Shown here piece after piece: positions 49,625 through 58,634 of a DNA stretch of 64,000 bases. Below the pieces are notes generated by a model, which saw only the letters and a list, made by a program, of their open reading frames with translations, had not been told where the DNA came from and searched no databases. Origin of the DNA: Klenkia soli. GTDB taxonomy: Bacteria; Actinomycetota; Actinomycetes; Mycobacteriales; Geodermatophilaceae. Positions within the stretch are counted from its first letter, which is position 1; the number at the start of each line of letters is the position of its first letter. Position numbers and translations under genes: made by a program. The stretch is taken from positions 62,001 through 126,000 of the forward strand of contig NZ_FNIR01000002.1 of NCBI RefSeq assembly GCF_900103975.1. Direction: 5' to 3'.

Positions 49625-51058
49625 GTGGGTGACTATGCCGGCGCGTTCGGCACCTCGGGCTCGGCTGGTGAGGGGTGGGCGGCTCTGGATGCAGAGGTCG
49701 CCGCAACCCGAGAGGCCGAGGAGCAGGCCGCGCCGAAGCGAGCGGAGACGGGCCGGGCGGCTCGCACCGCGGAGCGGGAGGCTGCTCGTCAGCTGTCGAT
49801 GACCGTTCCCGTGGACGTCGCCGCCGTATTGACAGCTGCACTCGGCCTGGTCGACGCAGAGATGCCCCTGGGTGGGCCGGCCGTCGTGGCACCGGCGCTG
49901 CTGGCCCGGGTGCGCGGGTTGGCGCAGCTGGCCAACGTCGTGGACACCGCCCTGGCCCATGCCGTGCGGGCCGCGGAGTGCGCGCAGGCGGCGGAGTTCG
50001 ACGGTCACAAGACCATGCGCGCCTGGCTGCCGGGCCACCTCAACATCAGCCCCGCGACCGCGGCCCGGGTCGTGCGCGCGGGGCGCCCCCTGGAGCAGCT
50101 GCCCCGGTGGGACACCGCCGCCCGCGAGGGCCGGGTGACCCCCGACCAGACCGCCACCGTGGCCAGGGTCGCCACCCCCGCCCGACTCGCCACCGCCACC
50201 GAGCTGGGTGTCGACGTGCACGGCGAGGACGGCCTGGACGCGACCCTGCTGGGCTGTGCCACCGGGCAGAGTCCTGACGCGCTGCCGGCGATGGTCAAGC
50301 GGGCCCTGGACTGGATCGATCCCGACGGCCCCGAACCCGACCCCACCAAGCAGCGCGAGTTCCACATGTCACCGTCCCCGAACGGGGGTGGCACCTTCCA
50401 CGGCCGGCTCGACGCCGTGGGCTACGAGAAGCTCGCGACCGCCGTCACCGCGTTCCAGCAGGCCGGCCGGTGCGCCGATGACGACCGGTCCCACGCCCAG
50501 CAGATGGGTGATGCGTTGGTGCAGCTGTCCGACAACGCCCTCGCCTCGGCCACCACGCCGATGCTGCGCAAGAGCCATGCCCACATCGCGGCCACCATCG
50601 CAGCCGAGGACCTCCTCGACACCGAGACCGTGGCCGGCGCCGCGCGCCTGGGCTCCGGGCAGCAGGTCTCCAACGACATCGCCCGCCAGATCGTCTGCGA
50701 CTCGATCATCACCCGCATCCTCTTCGGCCCCGACGGCGTGCCGCTGAACATCGGCCGCGCCCAACGCCTCGTCCCCGCCCACATCCGCCGGGCCGCCGAG
50801 GCCCGTGACGGCGGCTGCGTGTTCACCGGCTGCTCGGCACCCACCTGGTGGTGCGACGCCCACCACGTCGCCGAGTGGATCGCCGACCACGGCGACACAT
50901 CGGTCGAGAACACCGCCCTGCTCTGCGAACGGCACCACACCCAGGTCCACCACGGCTACGCCGTGCGGTGGGACCCCGACGAGAGACGCTGGCGCACCTT
51001 CCGCGAGAACGGCACCGAGATCATCACCGGCTACCCACCGGCAGCGGCACCTGCGTGA
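49625..51058 (+). CDS. DUF222 and HNH endonuclease domain protein (13E12-type)
   Basis: 477 residues. N-terminal DUF222 (about 45-330) with the typical LAQLANVVDTALAHAVRAAE, HKTMRAWLPGHLNISPATAARVVRAGRPLEQLP and TPDQTATVARVATP. C-terminal HNH nuclease (about 385-460): RDGGCVFTGCSAPTWWCDAHHVAEW ... ENTALLCERHHTQVHH has the paired cysteines and the HNH residues (HH, N, H). These multi-copy actinobacterial proteins probably cut DNA; their role is unclear. A near-consensus LexA box is upstream. Start GTG; the frame is open a little further upstream. Confidence 0.92.
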   Translation: MGDYAGAFGTSGSAGEGWAALDAEVAATREAEEQAAPKRAETGRAARTAEREAARQLSMTVPVDVAAVLTAALGLVDAEMPLGGPAVVAPALLARVRGLAQLANVVDTALAHAVRAAECAQAAEFDGHKTMRAWLPGHLNISPATAARVVRAGRPLEQLPRWDTAAREGRVTPDQTATVARVATPARLATATELGVDVHGEDGLDATLLGCATGQSPDALPAMVKRALDWIDPDGPEPDPTKQREFHMSPSPNGGGTFHGRLDAVGYEKLATAVTAFQQAGRCADDDRSHAQQMGDALVQLSDNALASATTPMLRKSHAHIAATIAAEDLLDTETVAGAARLGSGQQVSNDIARQIVCDSIITRILFGPDGVPLNIGRAQRLVPAHIRRAAEARDGGCVFTGCSAPTWWCDAHHVAEWIADHGDTSVENTALLCERHHTQVHHGYAVRWDPDERRWRTFRENGTEIITGYPPAAAPA

Positions 51059-51117
51059 CCGGTCGGGGCCGCTGGCTGCCTGTCGTCGGGACCTCCGTGG
51101 TTGCGGAGGATGGGGGT

Positions 51118-51606
51118 GTGCCCGAGGTCGAGATCGTCGCGTTGATGGCGTCGCCGCAGCACCGGTACGACGGTCGGCCGGGTACCGAGGTCCCCGAGCA
51201 GGAGGCCGACCGGCGCAGCGAGCTGGTCGTGCGCGGCGGGTTCGGCGTCGTCGGCGACCGGTACGCAGGCAGGCCGGCCCACCGCGACGCCGCCGTCACC
51301 GTGCTGGCGATCGAGTCGCTGGAGGCCCTGGCTGCCGAGCTCGGGGTGCCGCCGTTCGACCCGCTGCTGGCCCGGCGCAACGTCGTCCTCCGCGGGGCCG
51401 ACGTCGAGGCGCTGCGCGGCCACACCTTCACCCTGGGCGGGGTCACCCTGCTCGGCGGCCGGGCGGCCAACCCGTGCCGCTGGATGGACGTCGTCCTGGC
51501 GCCCGGCGCCCACCGCGGGATGCGGGGTCGCGGCGGCGTGCGGTGCCGCCCGCTGAGCGACGGCGTCCTGCGCCTGGGACCGACCACGCTGACACCCGGC
51601 GTGTGA
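51118..51606 (+). CDS. MOSC-domain protein
   Basis: 162 residues from GTG 51118. MOSC fold: VEIVALMASPQHRYDGRPG, GGFGVVGDRYAGRPAHRDAAVTVLAIESLEALA, LLARRNVVLRGADVEALRGHTFTLGGVTLLGGRAANPCRWMD with the conserved Cys. MOSC proteins handle sulfur of the molybdenum cofactor or bind the cofactor; this fits the Mo genes elsewhere in the window. It stands alone between the HNH and MoxR-VWA genes. Confidence 0.85.
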   Translation: MPEVEIVALMASPQHRYDGRPGTEVPEQEADRRSELVVRGGFGVVGDRYAGRPAHRDAAVTVLAIESLEALAAELGVPPFDPLLARRNVVLRGADVEALRGHTFTLGGVTLLGGRAANPCRWMDVVLAPGAHRGMRGRGGVRCRPLSDGVLRLGPTTLTPGV

Positions 51607-51636
51607 CCGCTGACACGGCCCAGGCAGGATCCGGCC

Positions 51637-53466
51637 ATGGACGTCATCGGGCTGCGCCGGGAGCGCGAGGTGCTCACCGTCGCGCTGCAGACCGACCGGC
51701 ACGTGGTGCTCGAGGGCCCACCGGGCACCGGCAAGTCGACGCTGCTGCGCTCCATCGCCGCCGACGTCGGCACCGAGGTGGTCTTCGTCGAGGGCAACGC
51801 CGAGCTGACCCCGGCCCGGCTGGTCGGCCAGTACGACCCGTCCGCGGTCATGACCGACGGGTACGTGCCGACGAGCTTCACCGACGGCCCGCTGCTCACC
51901 GCCATGCGCGGCTCGGGCCTGCTCTACCTCGAGGAGCTCAACCGCATCCCCGAGGAGACCCTCAACGTCCTCATCACCGTGCTCACCGAGGGCGAGATCG
52001 CCGTCCCCCGGCTGGGTCGGGTGCGCGCGGCCGCCGGGTTCCGGCTGATCGCGGCGATGAACCCCTTCGACGCGATCGGCACCGCCCGGGTCGGGCAGGC
52101 CATCGCCGACCGCATGTGCCGGGTGGTGCTCGGCTACCAGGACGCCGACGCCGAGCGCGCCATCGTCAGCCAGGTGACCGGGGCCGACCCCCGGCTGGTC
52201 GTCCTGGCCGTGGCCCTCGTGCGGGCCACCCGCGAGCACCGCGACCTGCGCACCGGGTCCTCCGTCCGCGGGGCCAACGACCTGGTGCTCCTGCTCGACG
52301 GCCTGCTGCGCATGCGCGGCGAGGAGCTCGTGGACGGGCGCGGCACGGTGCGCGACGCCCTGCATGCGGCGCTGTCGGGCCGGGTCAAGGTCGTGGACGG
52401 CGTCGACCGCACCCCCGAGGCGGTGCTCGACCAGATCCTGGACGACCTCTGGCCGGCCGACGCCCCACCCCCCGAGGAGCAGGAGGACGAGGAGCGCGAC
52501 CCGGGAAAAGCTGAGGGCCCGCAGGCGCAGCAGCCTGCGGGCCCCGACTCCCCGAGCTCGTCGAGCCGCGACCGCAAGAACGCCCAGCGCTCCCGGTCCA
52601 CCCCGCGCCAGCAGCTGCGGCGCCAGCACGAGCAGTTCGACCAGGTCAGCCCCGAGGTCGGCGAGCTCGACGAGGGCGCCTTCTCCGCCCTGCTCGCCGA
52701 GCGCCCCGACGAGGCCGCCGCCCTGCTGGCCGACCTGGGCCGGGCCACCGACCGCGAGCTGCGGGCCGCCGCGCACCGGCTCGCGCGCCGGGTCTTCGTG
52801 CAGGTCGCCCGCGTGGGGACGACGCGCTCGCGCGGCACCCGCCGGCTGGTGCCCAACCGGCGGGCCGACGGCGACCTCGACCTGGACCGCACCCTCGACC
52901 GGTGGACCGGGCAGTGGCCGCCGGCCGCCGAGGACCTGGTCACCCGCACCTGGACCGGGCACCGCCGGGCCGTCTGCCTGGTGGTCGACGCGTCGGGCTC
53001 GATGCAGGGCCTCGGCGTGGCCATCGCCGCGGTGGCCGCCGCCGGGGTGGTGCTGGCCGCGGACGAGAAGCTGACCACCAGCGTGCTCAGCTTCGCCGGC
53101 GACGTCACCGAGCTGCAGCCGCTGGGCCGCCGGGTACCCCCCGAGGAGCTGGTCGGCCGCCTGGTCTCGCTGCGCGGCCACGGGATGACCGACCTGGCCG
53201 GCGCGCTGCGGGCCGCCCGGCTGCAGCTGGCCCCGGCCGTGGTGGACGAGCGGGTCGTCGTCCTCCTGTCGGACTGCCTGCACACCGCCGGCGCCCCGCC
53301 CGAGTCGGCGCTGACCGGCATCGACACGCTGCACGTGCTCTGCCCGCTGCCCACCGAGGAGGCCGAGGACGCCGCCCGCGCGCTGGCGGCCCGCGGCGCC
53401 GGGCGGGCCGAGATGGTGCGCACGGTGACCGACACCGGCCCGGCGCTCACCCGGCTGCTGGGCTGA
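51637..53466 (+). CDS. MoxR AAA ATPase-VWA domain fusion (BchI/BchD-like)
   Basis: 609 residues. N-terminal MoxR/chelatase-I-like AAA domain (about 1-275): Walker A VLEGPPGTGKSTLLR, Walker B GLLYLEELNRIPEETLN, AAMNPFDAIGTARVGQAIADRMCRVVLGY. A charged Pro/Ser/Gln linker (about 280-325) leads to a helical segment and a C-terminal VWA domain (about 440-600) with MIDAS CLVVDASGSMQGLGV, then GHGMTDLAGAL. In most genomes the two parts are separate genes; here they are fused, as in Mg-chelatase-like or gas-vesicle GvpN-VWA systems. Target unknown. The linker DNA holds a perfect 12-bp hairpin (52515-52544). Confidence 0.9.
   Translation: MDVIGLRREREVLTVALQTDRHVVLEGPPGTGKSTLLRSIAADVGTEVVFVEGNAELTPARLVGQYDPSAVMTDGYVPTSFTDGPLLTAMRGSGLLYLEELNRIPEETLNVLITVLTEGEIAVPRLGRVRAAAGFRLIAAMNPFDAIGTARVGQAIADRMCRVVLGYQDADAERAIVSQVTGADPRLVVLAVALVRATREHRDLRTGSSVRGANDLVLLLDGLLRMRGEELVDGRGTVRDALHAALSGRVKVVDGVDRTPEAVLDQILDDLWPADAPPPEEQEDEERDPGKAEGPQAQQPAGPDSPSSSSRDRKNAQRSRSTPRQQLRRQHEQFDQVSPEVGELDEGAFSALLAERPDEAAALLADLGRATDRELRAAAHRLARRVFVQVARVGTTRSRGTRRLVPNRRADGDLDLDRTLDRWTGQWPPAAEDLVTRTWTGHRRAVCLVVDASGSMQGLGVAIAAVAAAGVVLAADEKLTTSVLSFAGDVTELQPLGRRVPPEELVGRLVSLRGHGMTDLAGALRAARLQLAPAVVDERVVVLLSDCLHTAGAPPESALTGIDTLHVLCPLPTEEAEDAARALAARGAGRAEMVRTVTDTGPALTRLLG
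52515..52544 (+). other. Terminator-like perfect hairpin inside the MoxR-VWA gene
   Basis: GGGCCCGCAGGC and GCCTGCGGGCCC form a perfect 12-bp stem with the 6-nt loop GCAGCA, preceded by the A-rich GAAAAGCTGA. It codes for the linker residues around EGPQAQQPAGP. The shape is that of an intrinsic terminator, unusual within a coding sequence. Confidence 0.7.
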
Positions 53467-53504
53467 CCGGCCGGGCCGGGCCGGCGGGGTGAGAATCGGA
53501 CACC

Positions 53505-54212
53505 GTGTCCACCATCCTGCTCGTCGACGACGAGACGGCGATCACCGACAACCTGCAGCCGTTCCTGGTGCGGTCCGGCTTCGAGGTGGTGGTGGCCGGG
53601 GACGGCGACACCGCCCTCGCGCGGATCGCCGACGCCGCGCCCGACCTGGTGGTGCTCGACGTGCTCATGCCCGGCCGGGACGGACGCTCGGTGCTGCGGG
53701 AGGTGCGGCAGAGCGGCGGGACCGTGCCGATCATCCTGCTGACCCAGATCGGCGAGTCCGGCGAGCGGGCGATGGCGCTCGAGGAAGGCGCGGACGACTA
53801 CCTCAACAAGCCCTTCGACCCGCACGAGCTGGTCGCCCGGATCCGGGCGGTGCTGCGCCGGGGTGCCCCGCCGTCCGGTCCGTCGCTGGCCGGTGCCGAC
53901 CGGCTGCGCAGCGGCCGGTTGGTCGTGGACCGCACCTCGCAACGGGTGCTCCGGGACGGCGCCGAGGTGGTGCTGACCCCGCGGGCCACCACCCTGCTGG
54001 CCTACCTGATGAGCCACCCCGGTGAGACGGTGTCCCGCGAGCGGCTGCTCGAGGAGGTCTGGGGCTGGTCGTTCCACACCAGCACCCGCACGGTCGACAC
54101 CCGGGTCGCCGAGCTGCGCCGGGTGGTGGAGGTCGACTCGGCCGACCCGCAGCTGGTGGTCACCGTGCCCGGCGAGGGCTACCGCTTCGTCGGCCCGGTC
54201 GAGGCCGGCTGA
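53505..54212 (+). CDS. OmpR-family response regulator
   Basis: 235 residues. Receiver (about 1-118) with acidic pair VDDE, phospho-acceptor Asp in LVVLDVLMPGRDG, Thr in LLTQIG and Lys in YLNKPFDP; C-terminal winged helix (about 135-232) ending VTVPGEGYRFVGPV. GTG start. The cognate histidine kinase gene overlaps its stop codon. Confidence 0.95.
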   Translation: MSTILLVDDETAITDNLQPFLVRSGFEVVVAGDGDTALARIADAAPDLVVLDVLMPGRDGRSVLREVRQSGGTVPIILLTQIGESGERAMALEEGADDYLNKPFDPHELVARIRAVLRRGAPPSGPSLAGADRLRSGRLVVDRTSQRVLRDGAEVVLTPRATTLLAYLMSHPGETVSRERLLEEVWGWSFHTSTRTVDTRVAELRRVVEVDSADPQLVVTVPGEGYRFVGPVEAG

Positions 54213-55132
54213 TGCGCCGGGTCGCGAGCTGGTCGCTCGCCCTGCTGCCGCTGGTGGCCGGGGTGGTGCTGGCCGTGCTGGGCCGCTCGGGCCGGCTGCC
54301 GGGTGACCGCTTGTTCCTCAGCGCGCTGCCGGGGGACTGGGCCCTGGCCGCCGGGGTGGCGGTCACGGTGGTCGCCGTCCTCGGCCTGCTGGTGGCCGGC
54401 GGGCGCGACCGGCGCTGGCGGCGCCGGCTGGCCGCGGTGTCGGCGTCGGCCGCGCAGGACCGCCGGCTGCTGCTGTCCCGCCTGGACCACGAGCTGAAGA
54501 ACCCGCTGACGGCGATGCGTGCGGCGACGGCCAACGTCGCCGCGGGCTCGGACCCCTCCCAGGCCGCCGCGGTGGGCACCATCGAGGAGCAGGTGCTGAG
54601 GCTGAGCCGGCTGACCACCGACCTGCGCAAGATCGCCGACATCGAGAGCGCGCACCTCGACCGTCGTCCGGTGGACCTGACCGACCTCATCGAGGAGATG
54701 GTCGACGTCGCCCGGGACCTGCCCGGCGCGGCCGAGCGCGACCTGGTGCTGGACCTGCCACGTGCGCCGTGGCCGCTGCCGCCGGTGCCGGGGGACGCCG
54801 ACCTGCTCTCCCTGGCCGTGGCCAACCTGCTGGACAACGCGCTGAAGTACACCCCGCCCGGCGGCCGGGTCGAGGTGCGGGCCCGGGAGTCGGCCGGCTC
54901 CGTGGTCGTGGAGGTGGCCGACACCGGTCAGGGCATCCCGCCCGACGAGCTGCCCCAGGTGTGGGAGGAGATGTACCGTTCGCCCTCGGCCCGGTCGGTC
55001 CCGGGCAGCGGCCTCGGGCTGCCGCTGGTCCGGGCCGTGGTCGAGCGGCACGGCGGCCGCGTGCACGCCGACAGCCGCGTCGGCGCAGGCACCGTCGTGC
55101 GCGTCGAGCTCCCCGTTCAGGCCGCCGCGTAG
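54212..55132 (+). CDS. Sensor histidine kinase
   Basis: 306 residues. Two N-terminal membrane segments (SWSLALLPLVAGVVLAVLG and WALAAGVAVTVVAVLGLLVAGG) with a very short loop between them, so there is almost no extracytoplasmic sensor. H box LDHELKNPLTAMRAATAN, N box LANLLDNALKYTPPGG, G boxes VVEVADTGQGIPPDE and GSGLGLPLVRAVVERHGG. Starts within the stop of the regulator gene (TGATG). Its short sensor part suggests membrane or intramembrane sensing (inference). Confidence 0.94.
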   Translation: MRRVASWSLALLPLVAGVVLAVLGRSGRLPGDRLFLSALPGDWALAAGVAVTVVAVLGLLVAGGRDRRWRRRLAAVSASAAQDRRLLLSRLDHELKNPLTAMRAATANVAAGSDPSQAAAVGTIEEQVLRLSRLTTDLRKIADIESAHLDRRPVDLTDLIEEMVDVARDLPGAAERDLVLDLPRAPWPLPPVPGDADLLSLAVANLLDNALKYTPPGGRVEVRARESAGSVVVEVADTGQGIPPDELPQVWEEMYRSPSARSVPGSGLGLPLVRAVVERHGGRVHADSRVGAGTVVRVELPVQAAA

Positions 55133-55797
55133 GGGGTCTGCTCGATGAGGCCCATGTCGCAGACGGGGCCGTAGGTCCACGTCACCGAGAGGCTGTCGGT
55201 CTCGTTGGGCGGGATCACCGTGAGCACCGCCGGGGTCGCCTCGCAGTCACCGGTGGTCGGTTCGGGACCGGTCGCGACCACCGTCCAGTGCAGGGTGGCC
55301 GCCACCGCCTGGCCGGGCTGCAGGGTCGTGCGGCTGCCGCCGGAGCCGTCCGGGCCGGCCACCCGCGACTGGCGGCTGGGCACCACGCTGCCGCCCTGGC
55401 CCACCAGGCCGAGGCCGCCGTAGCCGTAGACGGTGCAGACCTCGCCGCCGGTGTTCGTCAGGGTCAGCGTGGCGTACCGGTTCCCGGCCGCGCTGTCGCC
55501 CTGGGAGAGCGAGCCCGTGAGCTCGCTGGTGTGGCAGCGGTCCGGCCCCCCGGCGGTGGTCGGCTCGGGGTCGGCGGACTCGGGGGCAGGGGTCCCGCCC
55601 GACGCGGCGGAGGTCGCCGCCGCCGGCACCGTGGTGCTGGCCGGGGAGGTCGTCGCCGAGCTCGTGGTGGCCGACGGCGTGGTCGTGGTGGCGGGGCCCG
55701 CGGCGTCCTCGGTGCCACCGGTGAAGGAGCAGGCGCTCAGCGCGAGTCCACCGGCGAGCAGCACGGGCAGGGCCAACCGCTTCGTCAGGTTCGTCAT
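55117..55797 (-). CDS. DUF4232 lipoprotein
   Basis: 226 residues from ATG 55797 (an ATG at 55806 is possible). Signal peptide with lipobox LALSACSFTGG, a long Thr/Ser/Ala/Pro-rich linker (about 30-85), and a DUF4232 domain: CHTSELTGSLSQGDSAAGNRYATLTLTNTGGEVCTVYGYGGLGLV with paired cysteines, ending SVTWTYGPVCDMG. Extracellular or cell-wall protein of unknown role. The 3' end overlaps the histidine kinase gene by 16 nt on the other strand. Confidence 0.85.
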   Translation of the reverse strand: MTNLTKRLALPVLLAGGLALSACSFTGGTEDAAGPATTTTPSATTSSATTSPASTTVPAAATSAASGGTPAPESADPEPTTAGGPDRCHTSELTGSLSQGDSAAGNRYATLTLTNTGGEVCTVYGYGGLGLVGQGGSVVPSRQSRVAGPDGSGGSRTTLQPGQAVAATLHWTVVATGPEPTTGDCEATPAVLTVIPPNETDSLSVTWTYGPVCDMGLIEQTPYAAA

Positions 55798-55947
55798 GAC
55801 CACCATGTTGCCCCGCGCAACCGTCGTCCTCACCTGCACGGACGTCACGGTCCGGTGGACCTCGTCACCGATCCGTGACACCCGGGTGCGGACGTGCGAC
55901 GGCCCCGGATACCAGCACGCATCCGGGGCCGTCGGGTCGAGGGTGGC

Positions 55948-56214
55948 TCAGCTGCGCACGGACCGCTTGCCGGAGACGCCCTCGGCGACGCCGATCAGCA
56001 GCACGGCGGCGACGATCGCGACGATCGCACCCAGGATGTTCAGCTCGGTGAACGAGCCGGTGCCCAGCAGGGTGGCCACGACACCGCCGATCAGCGAGCC
56101 GACGACGCCCAGGCCGAGGGTGGCCAGGATCGAGAGGTTCTGCTTGCCGGGCTTGATGAGGCGTGCGACGGCGCCGACGACAAGCCCGAAGACGAGAAAG
56201 CCGATGATGCCCAT
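55948..56214 (-). CDS. GlsB/YeaQ/YmgE-family stress membrane protein
   Basis: 88 residues. Three hydrophobic segments with the family pattern MGIIGFLVFGLVVGAVARLIKPGKQ, LGVVGSLIGGVVATLLG and NILGAIVAIVAAVLLIGV. Often called transglycosylase-associated. The ATG at 56214 has GTCAGGAGC upstream. GlsB proteins accompany Gls24/Asp23 in other Gram-positives; an extended Asp23 operon starts 3 kb away. Confidence 0.88.
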   Translation of the reverse strand: MGIIGFLVFGLVVGAVARLIKPGKQNLSILATLGLGVVGSLIGGVVATLLGTGSFTELNILGAIVAIVAAVLLIGVAEGVSGKRSVRS

Positions 56215-56411
56215 GGTTGGTGCTCCTGACGTGGGGTGACCGCACATGCATGACGGCCACGGGTGGAGCACGGCTACCCGGCCGGGGTCGCCCCCAACCC
56301 TCGGCGGCCGGGCTCACCCGGTGGGGTCAGGCCGGTCGCGCGGGGTCAAGGGCAGACGTTCCTGTGCCGAAACCCCGTGCGAGGTGCCGAGGGGCACCGC
56401 ACGGAGGCACC

Positions 56412-58586
56412 ATGACGCAGCACGAGGACGCCGGACCGACCCCGCAGGGGTCGCCGTGGCGCATCCTGCTCACCGTGCTCGGCACCCTGGCCGTGATCGG
56501 GGTCGAGTTCGTCCTGCTCTACGGCGTGTACGCCCGGGCCACGCCCGTCGCGCAGCAGCGCGTGGTGGTCGCCGAGCTGGCCGGGACGCTGGACTCGGCA
56601 CCCCGGGACCTGCCCGCCCTCCTGGACGCCGCGGCCGCCCGCCTGGCCGCCGCGGGCGCCGACGGCGACCAGGTGCAGGTGCTCCGCGCCGCCGCCGACG
56701 GCTCGGTCGACGAGGCGCGCGCGGACGTCGCGGCGCTGTCCGCCGACCTCGCCGACCACAGCTCGTCGCTGGACACCCAGGCCGCCCTCGCCTACACGGG
56801 CATGCTCGTCGTCGCCTCGGTGGGCTGGATGTTCTGGTTCCGCCGGTTGGTCTCGCGGCACCGCCGGCTGCAGGCCGAGGTCACCGAGCAGGCGGCGCTG
56901 GTGGCCAGCGAGGGCCGCCTGGCCAGCCTGGTCCGGCGCAGCGCCGACGTCATCGTCGTGCTGGGCACCGACGGTCGGGTCAGCTACGCCACGGACTCCG
57001 CCGCCGGCCTGTTCGGCGTCCCCGTCGCCGAGCTGCTGGGCACCGCCATCCACGACCGGGTGCGGCGGGCCGACGCCGAGCCGCTGGTGGCGCTGCTGGA
57101 CGCCCGCCCCGAGGGCGACGCCGAGGTCGGGTTCCGGCTCACCCGGGACGACGGCCGCACGGTGCACGTGGAGGGCGTCTTCACCAACCTGCTCGCCGAC
57201 CCCGGCGTGGCCGGTCTCGTGCTGACCCTGCGCGACGTCACCGCCCGCGTGGAGCTGGAGACGCAGCTGACCCACCAGGCCCTGCACGACCCGCTCACCG
57301 GCTTGTCCAACCGCCGGCTGCTGGGCGACCGCCTCGAGCACGCCCTGCGCCGTCGGGGGTCGCGCGACCTGACCGTGGTGCTCTGCGACCTGGACGACTT
57401 CAAGGACGTCAACGACCGGCTCGGGCACGCCGCGGGCGACCAGCTGCTGCTGGAGGTCGCGTCCCGGCTGCGGACGGTGGCCCGCGAGGGCGACACCGTG
57501 GCCCGGCTCGGCGGTGACGAGTTCGCCCTGCTGCTGGAGGACACCGGGCTGGCCGGTGCCCGCGAGGTCGCCGACCGCATCCACGAGTGGCTCGCGCAGC
57601 CGGTGGTCGTCGAGGGCGAGACGGTCTCGGTCAGCGCCAGCATCGGGCTGGCCGACGTCCTCGCCGAGGGCGTCACCGCCGAGGAGCTGCTGCAGCACGC
57701 CGACGTGGCGATGTACCTGGCCAAGGACGGCGGCAAGCGGGCCACCGCCGTCTACGAGGCGTCGCTGCACTCGGCCGCCCTGGAGCGGCTGCAGCTGCGG
57801 GCCGACCTGGAGCGCGCGCTGGGCGCGGGGGAGCTGGTGCTGCACTACCAGCCGACCATCACCCTCGGGCTGGACGACGGCCTCGCGCCCACCGTGCACG
57901 GCTTCGAGGCGCTGGTCCGCTGGCAGCACCCCGAGCGGGGGCTGCTGGCCCCGGTGCACTTCGTGCCGCTGGCCGAGGAGTCGGGGCTGATCGTGCCGCT
58001 GGGCACGTGGGTGCTGCAGGAGGCCTGCCGCTCGGCGGTGGCGCTGCAGCAGCCGGGCCGCCCGGACGTCGCCATGTCGGTGAACGTCGCGGTCGCCCAG
58101 CTCACCGCCCCGGGGTTCGTCGACCTGGTGCACGCGTCCCTGGCCGAGAGCGGGCTCGCCCCGCACCTGCTGGTCCTCGAGATCACCGAGACCGCGGTCC
58201 TCGCCGGTGCCGACGTGGTCGCCCCGCTGCTGGCGCAGCTGCGGGCCACCGGGATCCGGATCGCCATCGACGACTTCGGCACCGGCTACAGCTCGCTGTC
58301 CTACCTGCGCGACCTGCCGGTCGACGTCCTCAAGGTGGACAAGTCCTTCGTCGACCACGTGGTGCGCGACGAGCAGGGCGCCTCGTTGGCCGAGGCGATC
58401 ATCGCCATGGGTCACTCGCTGCACCTGACGACGGTGGCCGAGGGGGTCGAGGACCGCGACCAGGCGACCTGGCTGACCTCGGCCGGCGCGACCTACGGCC
58501 AGGGGTACCTGTGGTCCCGGCCGGTGCCGCTGGTGCAGGCGGCTGCCCTGCTGAACGGCGCGGAGCGGGGGGTCCCCGCCCCCTGA
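56412..58586 (+). CDS. Membrane-bound PAS-GGDEF-EAL protein (cyclic-di-GMP turnover)
   Basis: 724 residues. Two membrane segments (ILLTVLGTLAVIGVEFVLLYGVY and AALAYTGMLVVASVGWMFWF) flank a short outer loop of about 85 residues. A PAS domain (about 175-290), GGDEF domain (about 300-455) with the intact active site RLGGDEFALL, and EAL domain (about 470-720) with EALVRW, VLEITET and DDFGTGYSSLSYL follow. Both catalytic signatures look intact, so it may make or degrade c-di-GMP. GGAGG precedes the ATG. It is followed by an ECF sigma factor gene 49 nt downstream. Confidence 0.93.
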   Translation: MTQHEDAGPTPQGSPWRILLTVLGTLAVIGVEFVLLYGVYARATPVAQQRVVVAELAGTLDSAPRDLPALLDAAAARLAAAGADGDQVQVLRAAADGSVDEARADVAALSADLADHSSSLDTQAALAYTGMLVVASVGWMFWFRRLVSRHRRLQAEVTEQAALVASEGRLASLVRRSADVIVVLGTDGRVSYATDSAAGLFGVPVAELLGTAIHDRVRRADAEPLVALLDARPEGDAEVGFRLTRDDGRTVHVEGVFTNLLADPGVAGLVLTLRDVTARVELETQLTHQALHDPLTGLSNRRLLGDRLEHALRRRGSRDLTVVLCDLDDFKDVNDRLGHAAGDQLLLEVASRLRTVAREGDTVARLGGDEFALLLEDTGLAGAREVADRIHEWLAQPVVVEGETVSVSASIGLADVLAEGVTAEELLQHADVAMYLAKDGGKRATAVYEASLHSAALERLQLRADLERALGAGELVLHYQPTITLGLDDGLAPTVHGFEALVRWQHPERGLLAPVHFVPLAEESGLIVPLGTWVLQEACRSAVALQQPGRPDVAMSVNVAVAQLTAPGFVDLVHASLAESGLAPHLLVLEITETAVLAGADVVAPLLAQLRATGIRIAIDDFGTGYSSLSYLRDLPVDVLKVDKSFVDHVVRDEQGASLAEAIIAMGHSLHLTTVAEGVEDRDQATWLTSAGATYGQGYLWSRPVPLVQAAALLNGAERGVPAP

Positions 58587-58634
58587 TCCCGCCCAGGGGG
58601 TTGACCACCCCGCCGCCGGGGCAGGGGTCGGGGC

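Noticed and set aside
52515-52544. Hairpin as a true gene boundary (two separate genes)
   Set aside because: The frame stays open across it, the linker has no stop or ribosome site, and the VWA part has no good start of its own.
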